This document shows, in pieces, positions 6,993 to 15,460 of a DNA stretch of 26,941 nucleotides; the stretch's first letter is position 1, and each line of letters begins with the position of its first letter. The position numbers and the translations under genes were made by a program. The notes under the pieces are model-generated. The model was given only the letters and a program-made list of their open reading frames with translations. It was not told the DNA's origin and did no database searches. Source of the stretch: Dorea sp. CAG:317 (GTDB lineage Bacteria > Bacillota > Clostridia > Lachnospirales > Lachnospiraceae); assembly GCA_000433535.1 (NCBI GenBank), contig FR892643.1:1-26941 (forward strand), written 5' to 3'.

Positions 6993-7021
6993 TTAGTCGG
7001 AGAAAATTCACTTTCGTTACA
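6993..7021 (-). promoter_or_regulatory. ECF-type promoter of the sigma/anti-sigma unit
   Basis: TGTAAC (7021-7016), a 16-bp spacer and CGACTAA (6999-6993), which fits the AAC-type -35 and CG-starting -10 of many ECF sigma factors. It precedes the sigma gene's ribosome site by about 10 bases. Self-activation is the inferred use. Confidence 0.6.
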
Positions 7022-7054
7022 AATTTTCTCTAAAAAATTTATTTTAGATTTTCA

Positions 7055-7092
7055 CGGAAAATAATAGGCAGGTTGTCATTCACCTGCCTATT
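7055..7092 (-). terminator. Terminator after the DUF89 gene
   Basis: AATAGGCAGGT and its exact complement enclose an 8-base loop (7063-7092). A modest TATTTT tail follows on the minus strand. Confidence 0.7.
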
Positions 7093-7105
7093 AAAAACAC
7101 CTCTT

Positions 7106-8008
7106 TTATAACTCCTCTTTCATATTTTGAAGTATATATTCTCCTTCCCGCAAAAATACTCCCGCATTTTTCGTCATAGCGAATCTTTTTACGAACCAAT
7201 CACATTTGCATAGAAAGAGATAATATACATTTAGCCCGCAACCGTACATACTTTCAAAATTTCCCTGTCCTTTTGCAAGGATTATATCTGCTTCATTCAA
7301 CGTTTCTTTTGCTTCTTTACTGATTTTTTCCAGTACAGTACCTGCAATGCCTGTCCCATTTTCAATCACCGGAACCATTTTTGTTAGCCCTGTCTGTATG
7401 GCATCCTCCATTGTTACGTCATTTAGCACTTCTTTGCCTCGGACAAGTACAGAAATCTGAAGTTTCGGATATTGCCGTTTTATTTCTTTTATCAACAATT
7501 TATCCAATACAATTTCTCCGCAATTATCAAGTACATAGGTAAGCTTTTTTGCCTGTTTTAAATCCAGTTTAAAACATTCATAATTTTTGTTATCTAATTT
7601 TTCTGCCGCTGCCTTTTGGAGCAGTTCGCCAAGAATCCCTTCATCAACGACTTTCATTGCACCGTAATCTATGTAATTCCCCGTACGCGCATAGAGAATT
7701 GCCTGCTCTAGCGGGTCTTCTGACTGCTCAATACTGTGTTGAATTTCCTCTTCTATATGCAGCATTTTCTCATTATGTTCGTATTTAATCTTTCCATATT
7801 CTTTTTCTTTTCCGAAAAAAGCTTCATATACTTTTGATATTTCCTCAACGAGTTCCGGCGCTGAAGCGGTCTTATTACTTTCTCCGATTACGCGAAGAAC
7901 TTGTTTTAGATATTCTGCTTTTTTTATTTCTGATACCCCTGTCTTTTTCTGCATCCGTTCTTCTTGGCGATCCACCATACATCGAATACATGCTGCACTC
8001 ACCTGCAT
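7106..8008 (-). CDS. DUF89 (ARMT1-like) family protein, probable metal-dependent phosphatase
   Basis: 300 residues with DUF89 hallmarks: an N-terminal CxxC (Cys7, Cys10 in AACIRCM), a DN-x-GE motif (YVLDNCGEIVLDK, Asp161, Asn162, Glu165) and KGQGNFE (246-252). DUF89 proteins include metal-dependent phosphatases that remove damaged or over-phosphorylated sugar metabolites such as fructose phosphates; the substrate of this branch is not settled. The gene stands alone with its own terminator, next to but not inside the fructose operon. An AAAAGGAG site lies ten bases before the start. A 14-bp palindrome 33 bp upstream may control it. Confidence 0.85.
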   Translation of the reverse strand: MQVSAACIRCMVDRQEERMQKKTGVSEIKKAEYLKQVLRVIGESNKTASAPELVEEISKVYEAFFGKEKEYGKIKYEHNEKMLHIEEEIQHSIEQSEDPLEQAILYARTGNYIDYGAMKVVDEGILGELLQKAAAEKLDNKNYECFKLDLKQAKKLTYVLDNCGEIVLDKLLIKEIKRQYPKLQISVLVRGKEVLNDVTMEDAIQTGLTKMVPVIENGTGIAGTVLEKISKEAKETLNEADIILAKGQGNFESMYGCGLNVYYLFLCKCDWFVKRFAMTKNAGVFLREGEYILQNMKEEL

Positions 8009-8040
8009 ATTTTCAACTCTCCTTTTGCCCCATAACCATT

Positions 8041-8054
8041 TTTAGTTAACTAAA
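8041..8054 (-). promoter_or_regulatory. Perfect 14-bp palindrome, candidate operator of the DUF89 gene
   Basis: TTTAGTTAACTAAA is its own reverse complement. It overlaps the likely -10 of a promoter whose -35 would be TTGAAA, 17-18 bp upstream. The shape resembles MarR-type sites. The regulator is not in the window. Confidence 0.45.
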
Positions 8055-8149
8055 CCGGAGCTCTACTTTCAACTATTTTTTTCAACTTCGGTAAATGTTC
8101 TTCCGTCTAATTCTCCCCCCAAAATCCATCCCACCTCACTTTTTATTAT

Positions 8150-8173
8150 CTTGATTTTCCTCGAAAAATCAAG
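8150..8173. repeat. Inverted repeat CTTGATTTT / AAAATCAAG
   Basis: Nine-base arms with a 6-base loop inside the 265-bp gap between the DUF89 and kinase genes. CCTTTTT follows on the plus strand, so it could be a plus-strand terminator, but no plus-strand gene precedes it. The rest of the gap holds the palindrome and the operon terminator; I see no gene in it. Confidence 0.35.
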
Positions 8174-8247
8174 CCTTTTTCAAAAGTTCAACTTCTTTTA
8201 GACATCCTTCAAATGCGTTATCAGGTAAACTCAATTCAAAAAATTTA

Positions 8248-8293
8248 TAAAAAAATTAGGGACATTGTGGTTCCTATGAACCACAACATCCCT
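8248..8293 (-). terminator. Terminator of the fructoside operon, overlapping the kinase stop
   Basis: AGGGATGTTGTGGTTC and a near-perfect complement enclose a 4-base loop, followed by AATTTTTTT. The kinase stop codon (TAG) lies at the hairpin loop, so the last codons form part of the stem. Confidence 0.92.
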
Positions 8294-9248
8294 GTATAAT
8301 TTTTTCGATTTCTTCTTTTTCCGGCATTACCTTCAATGCCCCTCTTCTTGTTGTGATCAGGGATGCTCCCGCATTCGCAAATATCAGCATTTCTGCCAGA
8401 TCACTTTCTGTCAGATCATCCAATCCTTTCTCAAGAACAAAATTCAACATACACCCTGTAAATGTATCTCCTGCTCCTGTTGTTTCAATGGTTGTATCTT
8501 GGAGAAATGGTTTTGCAGCTACTCTCTTTCCCTTATAATATGCGCAGCTTCCGTCTTTGCCAAGTGTCACACAGATCAGAGGAATCTTATAGTTCTCCTG
8601 AAGAATATCTACAGCACGATCAAACTCTTCTTCTCCGGTAAAAAACTGTAATTCATTATCTGCAATTTTCAATATATCACAATTTTGAAAACCATAAGCC
8701 ATTGCTTTCTTGGCATCCTCCAGATTTTTCCACAGCGGTTCCCGTAAGTTTGGATCAAAGGAAATGTATATTCCTGCTTCTTTCGCACATTTTACTGCAA
8801 ATTTTGTTGCCTCTTTTACTTCTTCATGTGTAAAAGATAAGGTCCCAAAATGAAAAATCTTTGATGACTCAATAACAGAAGGTTGAATCTCACATTTCTT
8901 AAGCATCATATCCGCTCCGGGGTTGCGATAAAAAGAGAAATCTCTATCACCATCTTTATCTGTGTGAACAAAGGCAAGTGTTGTATTTACTTCTTCGTCC
9001 ATTTCCAGATTTCTCGAATCTATCCCTGCCGATTCAATCGTTTCCTTTAACAATCTGCCAAATTGATCTTTCCCCACTTTACCAATAAAAGCGGTACGTT
9101 TTCCCAATTTCTGTAACATCGCGAGTACATTACAGGGCGCGCCACCGGGATTCGCTTCCAAAAATGCATTCCCCTGCTCACTCACTCCATTTTCTGTAAA
9201 ATCAATTAACAATTCTCCCAACGCTGTCACATCATAATGCTTCTGCAT
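8274..9248 (-). CDS. PfkB-family fructokinase (copy 2, operon member)
   Basis: Last gene of the sugar operon. It is predicted to phosphorylate fructose released in the cytoplasm by the GH32 and GH172 enzymes, giving fructose 6-phosphate for glycolysis. It carries the PfkB N-terminal substrate region (NPGGAPCN), DPNLR and GAGDTF (GAGD 258-261, base Asp261). I choose ATG 9248 (324 residues), with AAGGAG seven bases upstream and 11 bp after the GH32 stop; a longer frame to 9329 overlaps the GH32 coding region and is unlikely. The sequence is very close to the kinase at 1729-2694. The transport is ABC-type, so the sugar arrives unphosphorylated, which explains the need for this kinase. Confidence 0.92.
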   Translation of the reverse strand: MQKHYDVTALGELLIDFTENGVSEQGNAFLEANPGGAPCNVLAMLQKLGKRTAFIGKVGKDQFGRLLKETIESAGIDSRNLEMDEEVNTTLAFVHTDKDGDRDFSFYRNPGADMMLKKCEIQPSVIESSKIFHFGTLSFTHEEVKEATKFAVKCAKEAGIYISFDPNLREPLWKNLEDAKKAMAYGFQNCDILKIADNELQFFTGEEEFDRAVDILQENYKIPLICVTLGKDGSCAYYKGKRVAAKPFLQDTTIETTGAGDTFTGCMLNFVLEKGLDDLTESDLAEMLIFANAGASLITTRRGALKVMPEKEEIEKIIQGCCGS

Positions 9249-9259
9249 AACTCTTCTCC

Positions 9260-10744
9260 TTATCGGTAACATTCTCCTAATCCATATGTTTCCATATCTT
9301 TGAGAACTACTTTTCCACCGAGCGCACATACATAAGTCTTGTTTTGTTCGTTACCTGCATATATATTCAATGAATGATTATTGCGATATTGATCGGAGAA
9401 AATCTCTACGGAGCTCTGATCGGAAAAGATATGTATATCTAATTCTTTTTTGTCCTGAAGATATAAAATACTTTCAGATATCCCCTTACTCCAGCCATCC
9501 GACTGATTGCGGTCTACAAACATTTTACTTTCTGTAAAATCAAGCGTACACACGGTCTCTTTTCCTTCACCGCTTCGCAAGATAATTTTTAACGCATCTG
9601 CATCTGTCTGTTGAAGATCAACTTTAAATTTCCATTCATAAGAAATTCCATCTCCAGCTTTCACAGCCTGTCTGTCTTCACCTACAAGCATCTGCTCCTG
9701 TTTCCACACTTCCTGTCGGATAGACTCCATTTCTTTCACCGGTATAAACTGTAACGTATTATCTTCCATTAAGCGGACTTCTCTTGGTATATTATAAAAG
9801 CCACACCAGCCTTCCTGATAAGTCGGACCCCAGTCCTTCCAAAACGGCATCCAATCCCACGCATTTGCCCATCCTACGATAATTCTGCGTCCGTCCGGTG
9901 CCTCAAAGGACTGTGGTGCATAATAATCAAAGCCCCAGTCAATTTCGCCGTTCACATGGTAATCAAATTTTCCGGTTTGATAGTCAAAATCACCTACCAT
10001 ATACACAACCGTACGGTCGCCTACCCCCATCGGAGAGAACATCAAAACATATTTATCACCGAGCGGATAGAAATCCGGACATTCCCACATATAGCCCCAC
10101 TCTCCGCGGCTCTCTGCAAGAACATTAAAGAATTCCCAATGAAACATATCTTTAGAGCGATACAGAAGAGCCTGCGCTTTATGATTTCTGCTTGCACCAC
10201 ATACCATATAATAAGTATCTTCATGCTTCCATATCTTAGGATCTCTGAAGAAATCTGTCGGGATTCCTTCCGGCGCTGTCAAAACCGGATTTCCTTCATA
10301 TTTTTCAAAATGAATCCCATCTTCACTGTAGGCAATGCACTGAGTCTGTTCAAATCCCTCTCCATTATTGGCAGTTCCTGTAAACATTAAAAATAATTTT
10401 CCATCATGTTCAATGGCACTTCCTGAAAAACATCCTCCTCGCGGATGATTATCATAATTTTCAGAAGGAGCCAGTGCAAGAGGAAGATATTCCCAATGAA
10501 TCATATCATCACTTACCGCATGTCCCCAGTGCATACAATCCCAAAAGCCATAGTATGGATTGTACTGAAAGAAAAAATGATACTTCCCTTTATAATAAAT
10601 CAGTCCATTGGGATCATTGATCCACCCCGTCTGTGCCATAAAGTGATAGTGCTGACGCATCTTCCCATTTTTAACAATATCTTTTTTAGCGTCAATTTCT
10701 AACTGCGCTTTCTGGATATTTTGCTGCATTAATTCTCTAGACAT
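9260..10744 (-). CDS. GH32 beta-fructofuranosidase (cytoplasmic)
   Basis: Glycoside hydrolase that releases beta-linked fructose from sucrose, inulobiose or fructo-oligosaccharides. The three family motifs are present: WINDPNG (41-47, nucleophile Asp44), RDP (167-169) and WECPDF (acid/base Glu221). A C-terminal beta-sandwich follows (about 345-494, with HIFSDQSSVEIF). There is no signal peptide, so it acts inside the cell. Length 494 is normal for sucrose-6-phosphate hydrolase/fructosidase enzymes; with an ABC importer rather than a PTS, the substrate is probably unphosphorylated. GGAGGG precedes the start. It lies 15 bp after the GH172 gene and 11 bp before the kinase. Confidence 0.95.
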   Translation of the reverse strand: MSRELMQQNIQKAQLEIDAKKDIVKNGKMRQHYHFMAQTGWINDPNGLIYYKGKYHFFFQYNPYYGFWDCMHWGHAVSDDMIHWEYLPLALAPSENYDNHPRGGCFSGSAIEHDGKLFLMFTGTANNGEGFEQTQCIAYSEDGIHFEKYEGNPVLTAPEGIPTDFFRDPKIWKHEDTYYMVCGASRNHKAQALLYRSKDMFHWEFFNVLAESRGEWGYMWECPDFYPLGDKYVLMFSPMGVGDRTVVYMVGDFDYQTGKFDYHVNGEIDWGFDYYAPQSFEAPDGRRIIVGWANAWDWMPFWKDWGPTYQEGWCGFYNIPREVRLMEDNTLQFIPVKEMESIRQEVWKQEQMLVGEDRQAVKAGDGISYEWKFKVDLQQTDADALKIILRSGEGKETVCTLDFTESKMFVDRNQSDGWSKGISESILYLQDKKELDIHIFSDQSSVEIFSDQYRNNHSLNIYAGNEQNKTYVCALGGKVVLKDMETYGLGECYR

Positions 10745-10759
10745 AAAAAACCCTCCAGA

Positions 10760-12103
10760 TTATCTGTATTCATCACGAAGCTTTTTCGCAAATTCTGTGT
10801 TTAACTTTGATTCACGTCTTGCTTTTTCTTCTTTAATTCTAAATTGTTCCTGTCTTGCAGGGCTGTATTCTTCCCATCTCTTCTCCCAAGATTCTCTTGC
10901 CGCCTTCATCTCCTCTGTTAACTCTGGAAGTTTCAGTTCTCTTTCAGGCAGTTTTGGAACATTCGGCAATCTTTCCTCTACAGGAAGAATTGTAATTTCT
11001 TTGCTTGTTGGAAGTGTCTGATACCAGTAAGCTGTCGAGCTCCAGTCATCGGATAAATGATTTGCATGTCCATGCTCAATAGTAACTCTTAAGCTCTTCT
11101 CAAAACGGACCGGATCTGTGATATGGAAACGATAAGAAACCTGAAAACCATCCGTATCACCCTCATGCACGATCGTTCCGAAGAACGGATAAGCATTTCT
11201 CTGCATTCCCCAAGCATGGTTAAAATAATCTTCCGTTCCGGTACCGTTAAGACTTGGATATTCTTCTCCGTCAATGAAGAACATATCATTACCTTCACCC
11301 CACCAACTGCCTTGATAATGCTTAACCGTCAGGTTGCATCCAACATAGTGACCGGTTCCTTCTACATCAAGAACGGTATAATTTCCTTCTCCTTTGAAGT
11401 TTGTCACATTATTTACTTCCGGTGAGTTTGTCTGAACATCCGGTCCCCAGCCGTCACATGGATTTTCACGTCTCCAGCAAGAATGGAAATATGCCGTATT
11501 TTCATCCAATGGTTCTTTATACATTTCGTAATCGATATTAAAATATAAAATAAACGGAAGTTCATTTTCATTTACAATTTCAATTTTAGCCTTTTTATTA
11601 AATGGCATCGGGAAATAACAGGATACTGAGCATGGCGCACCATAACGTCCCGCCTCTTCCGGTTTTAAGGACACATTAAATGGAAGAGATGAAAAATTCC
11701 CCGGATAACAATTTCCGATACAGAAAAAGTCACCTAAAGGAGCAAGTACACTCGGTGTATCCTGATCATCCCACGTAATTTTAATTAATGCTTTTCTATA
11801 ATAAAATGGATCATAATCATCCCAGATTACACCTAATGCCGGATGAATCTCCATAACAGGAGCCGCAGACGCATTCATAACCGGATCTAAAATACTTGGC
11901 GCTTTCACTTTTCTACAAGAAGATGTCATCCAGATATGTGTAATACATCCCGGTCCTTCTACTTCTCCAAGTACAATGCTTTCTTTTGCCGGAATTTCCC
12001 AGTAATCCTGATTCTTTCCTCTCTGATCCCAGCTTGCAAGTCTTCCGTTTCTCGCTTTTTTAATTGTTGTTAAATCCTGAAATAATCCTGATACTTTACT
12101 CAT
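10760..12103 (-). CDS. GH172 (DUF2961) glycoside hydrolase, candidate difructose dianhydride I hydrolase
   Basis: 447 residues of the DUF2961 family, now GH172. From memory, the founding enzyme (alphaFFase1 of Bifidobacterium dentium) splits difructose dianhydride I to inulobiose with Glu270 and Glu291. Here the conserved WWGEGNDMFFIDGE and GTGTEDYF motifs place glutamates at exactly 270 and 291. There is no signal peptide. It sits between the ABC permease and the GH32 gene, so an alpha-fructofuranoside entering the cell could be opened here and finished by GH32. Other GH172 members act on alpha-D-arabinofuranosides, which the fructose-oriented neighbours make less likely. AAAAGGAG precedes the start. 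Confidence 0.9.
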   Translation of the reverse strand: MSKVSGLFQDLTTIKKARNGRLASWDQRGKNQDYWEIPAKESIVLGEVEGPGCITHIWMTSSCRKVKAPSILDPVMNASAAPVMEIHPALGVIWDDYDPFYYRKALIKITWDDQDTPSVLAPLGDFFCIGNCYPGNFSSLPFNVSLKPEEAGRYGAPCSVSCYFPMPFNKKAKIEIVNENELPFILYFNIDYEMYKEPLDENTAYFHSCWRRENPCDGWGPDVQTNSPEVNNVTNFKGEGNYTVLDVEGTGHYVGCNLTVKHYQGSWWGEGNDMFFIDGEEYPSLNGTGTEDYFNHAWGMQRNAYPFFGTIVHEGDTDGFQVSYRFHITDPVRFEKSLRVTIEHGHANHLSDDWSSTAYWYQTLPTSKEITILPVEERLPNVPKLPERELKLPELTEEMKAARESWEKRWEEYSPARQEQFRIKEEKARRESKLNTEFAKKLRDEYR

Positions 12104-12124
12104 GTCTTTTCTCTCCTTTTCGTT

Positions 12125-12955
12125 TTAACCTTTTACCGCACCAGCTGTCATTCCTTCTACAATATTCTTCTGGAAGAAACCATAGAATATTAGCTCCGGA
12201 ATAATAATCATGACACTAGACGCCACAATTCCGCCATAATCTACGGTATACGTTCCTTTAAAGAAGGATGCTCCCATAGATAATGTATAATCAGACGCAT
12301 CTCTTAACATAACGGATGCGAACGGGAATTCATTCCAAATATAAAGCACATTAAAGATGACAATTGTTGCAATTACAGGTTTCGTCATCGGTAAGATAAT
12401 CTTAACCATCAGATCCCATAAATTACATCCATCTATAATCGCAGCTTCATCAATCTCTGTAGGCAAAGCTTTCAAATACCCGACTAATAGTAACGTATTA
12501 AATGAAATAGACGTTGCTACATAAGGCAATATCAATGCCATCTTGCCTCTCAACCCGAAAAATACATTGATCTTGTACACCGGGAACAAGAGAATAAACG
12601 GAGAAATTGACAACCCCATAATCAAAAAGCCATAGATCAATTTTCTCATTTTTTCATTTTTGAATTCCATTCTTGAAATTGCAAAAGAGCTGAAAAATGT
12701 AATTACTAATTCTATAACCAAAGATATGACACATACAAAAATAGTGTTTCCATATAATTTCGGAAAATCTAACACATCCATCGCATGCTTATAGTTGTCA
12801 AAGTTAATTGCCTTCGGCAAAGATAGCGGTGTTGATAATATTTCTGAATTCGACTTAAATGAAAGAACGAGCATCCAGATAAAAGGAAATACAACCAACA
12901 CTGTAATAAGTGCCATTAAAATATACATACCTGTTTTTTTCTTTTTATTTATCAT
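12125..12955 (-). CDS. Carbohydrate ABC transporter permease, MalG type
   Basis: 276 residues with six membrane segments, the first at about 10-32. The cytoplasmic EAA loop IDEAAIIDGCNLWDLMVKIILPM would contact the ATPase. This is the second permease of the importer; MalG-type partners of CUT1 systems move di- and oligosaccharides. The gene begins 3 bp after the first permease's stop, with a weak AAAGGGCGG ribosome site, so translation probably depends on coupling. The C-terminus (GMTAGAVKG) is typical of the family. No ATPase gene is in the operon. Confidence 0.95.
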   Translation of the reverse strand: MINKKKKTGMYILMALITVLVVFPFIWMLVLSFKSNSEILSTPLSLPKAINFDNYKHAMDVLDFPKLYGNTIFVCVISLVIELVITFFSSFAISRMEFKNEKMRKLIYGFLIMGLSISPFILLFPVYKINVFFGLRGKMALILPYVATSISFNTLLLVGYLKALPTEIDEAAIIDGCNLWDLMVKIILPMTKPVIATIVIFNVLYIWNEFPFASVMLRDASDYTLSMGASFFKGTYTVDYGGIVASSVMIIIPELIFYGFFQKNIVEGMTAGAVKG

Positions 12956-12958
12956 AAT

Positions 12959-13831
12959 TTATTCCGCCCTTTCCCTCGTTACTGTTGTATAAATAGCTGT
13001 AATAATAAGAGAAATCAAAAATGTTACTGTCGCCAGTGACATACCGTATCCATAATCACTGCTGGAAAATGTCTGTGCATAACTATATGTAACCAAAGTC
13101 TCCGATAAATGATTCGGTCCTCCTCCGGTTGTCTGCTGAACAATTTCGAAGATTTTAAATACTCCGGTAATGATCAAAACTGCAACTGTGGAAATCGTTG
13201 TTCTCATCATCGGAATCGTTACATAACGAATTTCCTGTATGGTATTTGCACCATCAATCTTAACTGCTTCCAATACATCTGTCGGAATCATCTTGAGACC
13301 GGCTATAAAAATCGTCACCAGATATCCTAACTGCTGCCAGAAATAAATGATTGCGATACTATATGGTGATAATTTTTCCCCACCGATCCATGTCTGTTTT
13401 AATGAATCTGCTCCTATCGCATCCAACACATTATTAATAATACCGATATTAGGATCTAAGATATATACCCAGATAACACCTACAATAATCGGTGCGATAA
13501 TTGCCGGAGAAAAAATCATTGCTTTCGAAAAATCAACTGCTTTAAGTTTATTATTTAATAAAAGGGCTATCAAAAATGATAAGGTAAGTAGCAATACAAA
13601 TGCGAGGATAAACATTACCATCGTATTTTTAAACGAACTCCAGAATAACTGATCTTGAAATAATCTTATGTAATTTTTTAATCCCGTAAATTTCGGTTTT
13701 CCAATTCCTGAATATTTTGTAAAACTATAATATATTGCAATTGCGATCGGAAGTATAATATATACGCTATATACAAGTAATGTTGGTATTAATAAACCGA
13801 TCTTATATCTTTTTTTACTTAACCAATGCAT
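12959..13831 (-). CDS. Carbohydrate ABC transporter permease, MalF/UgpA type
   Basis: 290 residues with six predicted membrane helices and the EAA loop LEAVKIDGANTIQEIRYVTIPMM. It forms the membrane channel with the MalG-type partner. The short N-terminal region before the first helix (MHWLSKKRYKIGLLIP) is typical of oligosaccharide CUT1 permeases. GGAGTG lies seven bases before ATG 13831. It is separated from the binding-protein gene by 72 bp holding a strong stem-loop. Confidence 0.95.
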   Translation of the reverse strand: MHWLSKKRYKIGLLIPTLLVYSVYIILPIAIAIYYSFTKYSGIGKPKFTGLKNYIRLFQDQLFWSSFKNTMVMFILAFVLLLTLSFLIALLLNNKLKAVDFSKAMIFSPAIIAPIIVGVIWVYILDPNIGIINNVLDAIGADSLKQTWIGGEKLSPYSIAIIYFWQQLGYLVTIFIAGLKMIPTDVLEAVKIDGANTIQEIRYVTIPMMRTTISTVAVLIITGVFKIFEIVQQTTGGGPNHLSETLVTYSYAQTFSSSDYGYGMSLATVTFLISLIITAIYTTVTRERAE

Positions 13832-13858
13832 ACTGTCACTCCATTCCCTTCAGGAACT

Positions 13859-13893
13859 CCTGCCGGATATATTTCTTCCCTATATCCGACAGG
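13859..13893 (-). other. Intercistronic stem-loop between binding protein and permease genes
   Basis: CCTGTCGGATATA pairs with TATATCCGGCAGG (13 pairs, one G-T) around a 9-base loop. No T-run follows, so it is unlikely to be a full terminator. It probably stabilises the 3' end of the binding-protein message, giving more binding protein than permease. Confidence 0.7.
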
Positions 13894-13903
13894 TCCCTGT
13901 TTT

Positions 13904-15226
13904 TTATTGACTGTTTGCAAGTGCTGCATCAATCTTATCTAATGCCTCTTCTGGTTCATATGTTCCCTGAAGTACTCCGAAGATCGCATCATACAATGCT
14001 TCCTGTACTGCTGAAGAAACTGTAAGATCTGGTGCTGATGCCGGACTTTCCCATCCGCTTGCAAGTGACTCGAGCATTGCATTCATTGCAAACTGTGTAT
14101 CAGCTGCTGCCACACTATCGTAATTTGTTGCAGGGAAGATAGATCCCTCGTAAGATAATTTTGCCGCCTCTTCTCCATAATAGAATTTCAAGAACTCATA
14201 CACACCTTCTTTCAGCTTTTCATCATCAGCAACTGCCGCACTGACTCCGATTGGTGCAGATGGAACCTTCATTGCCACATTCTGTTCAGATTTTGTATCT
14301 GTGAATTTTGGTCCCCACCAGAAACCAATCTTATCGCCGATATTTTCATCAAACTCTGCACAATCCCACTGGCCTGTTCCGAACATTGCCGCACTACCTT
14401 CATCAAAAAGCTGTTTTGCATCAAAATATTCTATCGTTGCCATATTCTCTGGGAATGCACCTGCATCTTTCAATCCCTGTAATTTTTCAAAGCAGGATAC
14501 TAATTCTTTATTATTAAACTTATCTTTTCCAGAGAGGATGTTGTCGATATTTTCTTCCCATCCGTATCTTGCAAGGAATTCGTTAAACTCCCACATTGCA
14601 TAAGCACTATTTTTGCTTCCGATTGCAAGAGGTGTAACTCCGCTGGCTTTCAATTGTTTGATCATTTCAACAAACTCTTCATAAGTTGTATCGTCTGTCG
14701 GATATGCAACCTGTGCCTGATCAAAGATTTCTTTGTTATAAAAAATTCCCTGAACATTACACTGATAAGGTAATCCATACTGTCCGTTATCATCTTTAAA
14801 GGCTTCTTCCATTCCACCTAAAGCTTCTTTTACCTCTGCATTTTCATCTAAGAATTCTGTCAGATCCATTAAAACACCAGCTTCACTATATTCAGCTGCC
14901 TCAGAACCTTCAATCCAGAAAATCTGTGGTAATGTTCCATCTTCTGCTTTTAACTTCATATTTTTAGAGTGTGTTTCTGTATCAGCCGCCTCAAATTCAA
15001 CTTTATATTTTCCCTCATTTGCTTTATTGAAAGCCTCTACAATTTTATAGGTAACCGGCTCCTGCTCTTCTGGATTCGCGACATGAATACCAAATTTAAT
15101 AATTGTTGCACCATTTTCATCTGTTGCAGCTTCCTCACTCTTTCCTCCGCATCCGGCTAAAAGGCTCATAGACAATGCACTTACAAGCACTGCTGAAAAA
15201 AATCTTTTTAGTTTCTTTGCTTTCAT
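13904..15226 (-). CDS. Sugar ABC transporter substrate-binding lipoprotein
   Basis: 440 residues with a lipoprotein signal: basic start, hydrophobic core and lipobox LLAGC (Cys26), so the mature protein is anchored outside the membrane. It is a CUT1-type (SBP_bac_1) protein with an Asp/Glu-rich surface. It is predicted to capture a fructose-containing oligosaccharide for the two permeases; the ligand is inferred from the GH172, GH32 and kinase genes downstream. AAGGAGGATCATT precedes the start. It is the first gene of the operon, directly behind the two LacI-type operators. Confidence 0.95.
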   Translation of the reverse strand: MKAKKLKRFFSAVLVSALSMSLLAGCGGKSEEAATDENGATIIKFGIHVANPEEQEPVTYKIVEAFNKANEGKYKVEFEAADTETHSKNMKLKAEDGTLPQIFWIEGSEAAEYSEAGVLMDLTEFLDENAEVKEALGGMEEAFKDDNGQYGLPYQCNVQGIFYNKEIFDQAQVAYPTDDTTYEEFVEMIKQLKASGVTPLAIGSKNSAYAMWEFNEFLARYGWEENIDNILSGKDKFNNKELVSCFEKLQGLKDAGAFPENMATIEYFDAKQLFDEGSAAMFGTGQWDCAEFDENIGDKIGFWWGPKFTDTKSEQNVAMKVPSAPIGVSAAVADDEKLKEGVYEFLKFYYGEEAAKLSYEGSIFPATNYDSVAAADTQFAMNAMLESLASGWESPASAPDLTVSSAVQEALYDAIFGVLQGTYEPEEALDKIDAALANSQ

Positions 15227-15244
15227 AATGATCCTCCTTATTTT

Positions 15245-15262
15245 TGTGGAACCCGTTCCACA
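15245..15262 (-). promoter_or_regulatory. LacI-type operator O1
   Basis: TGTGGAAC-CC-GTTCCACA is a perfect 18-bp palindrome just before the ribosome site of the binding-protein gene. It shares TGGAAC/GTTCCA with O2; the centres are 55 bp apart. Confidence 0.8.
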
Positions 15263-15294
15263 TTGATTAAAAAAATAATTCCACTTAGATTCTC

Positions 15295-15322
15295 CGCGTT
15301 ATGGAACGGGTTCCATAACGCG
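15295..15322 (-). promoter_or_regulatory. LacI-type operator O2
   Basis: CGCGTTATGGAAC, two central G and the exact complementary arm make a 28-bp palindrome. It starts about 30 bp after the predicted transcription start, so bound repressor would block elongation or loop with O1. Confidence 0.82.
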
Positions 15323-15360
15323 TATAAAACGAATGTGCACTATTCTGTTTCTTTACCTTT

Positions 15361-15388
15361 ATTATAATCTATCATTATACTATGTCAA
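15361..15388 (-). promoter_or_regulatory. Promoter of the fructoside operon
   Basis: TTGACA (15388-15383), a 16-bp spacer and TATAAT (15366-15361). Both operators lie downstream in the leader. A weak 7-bp inverted repeat (15412-15434) lies just upstream; its role is unknown. Confidence 0.82.
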
Positions 15389-15460
15389 CATCCTTTTCTA
15401 ATTTCTTCACTATTTCGTATAATTCTAACGAAATTACACTATGCATTTTGTGAATTTTAA

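Noticed and set aside
9249..9329. Longer N-terminus of kinase copy 2
   Set aside because: It overlaps GH32 codons, and the paralogue starts at the equivalent of ATG 9248.
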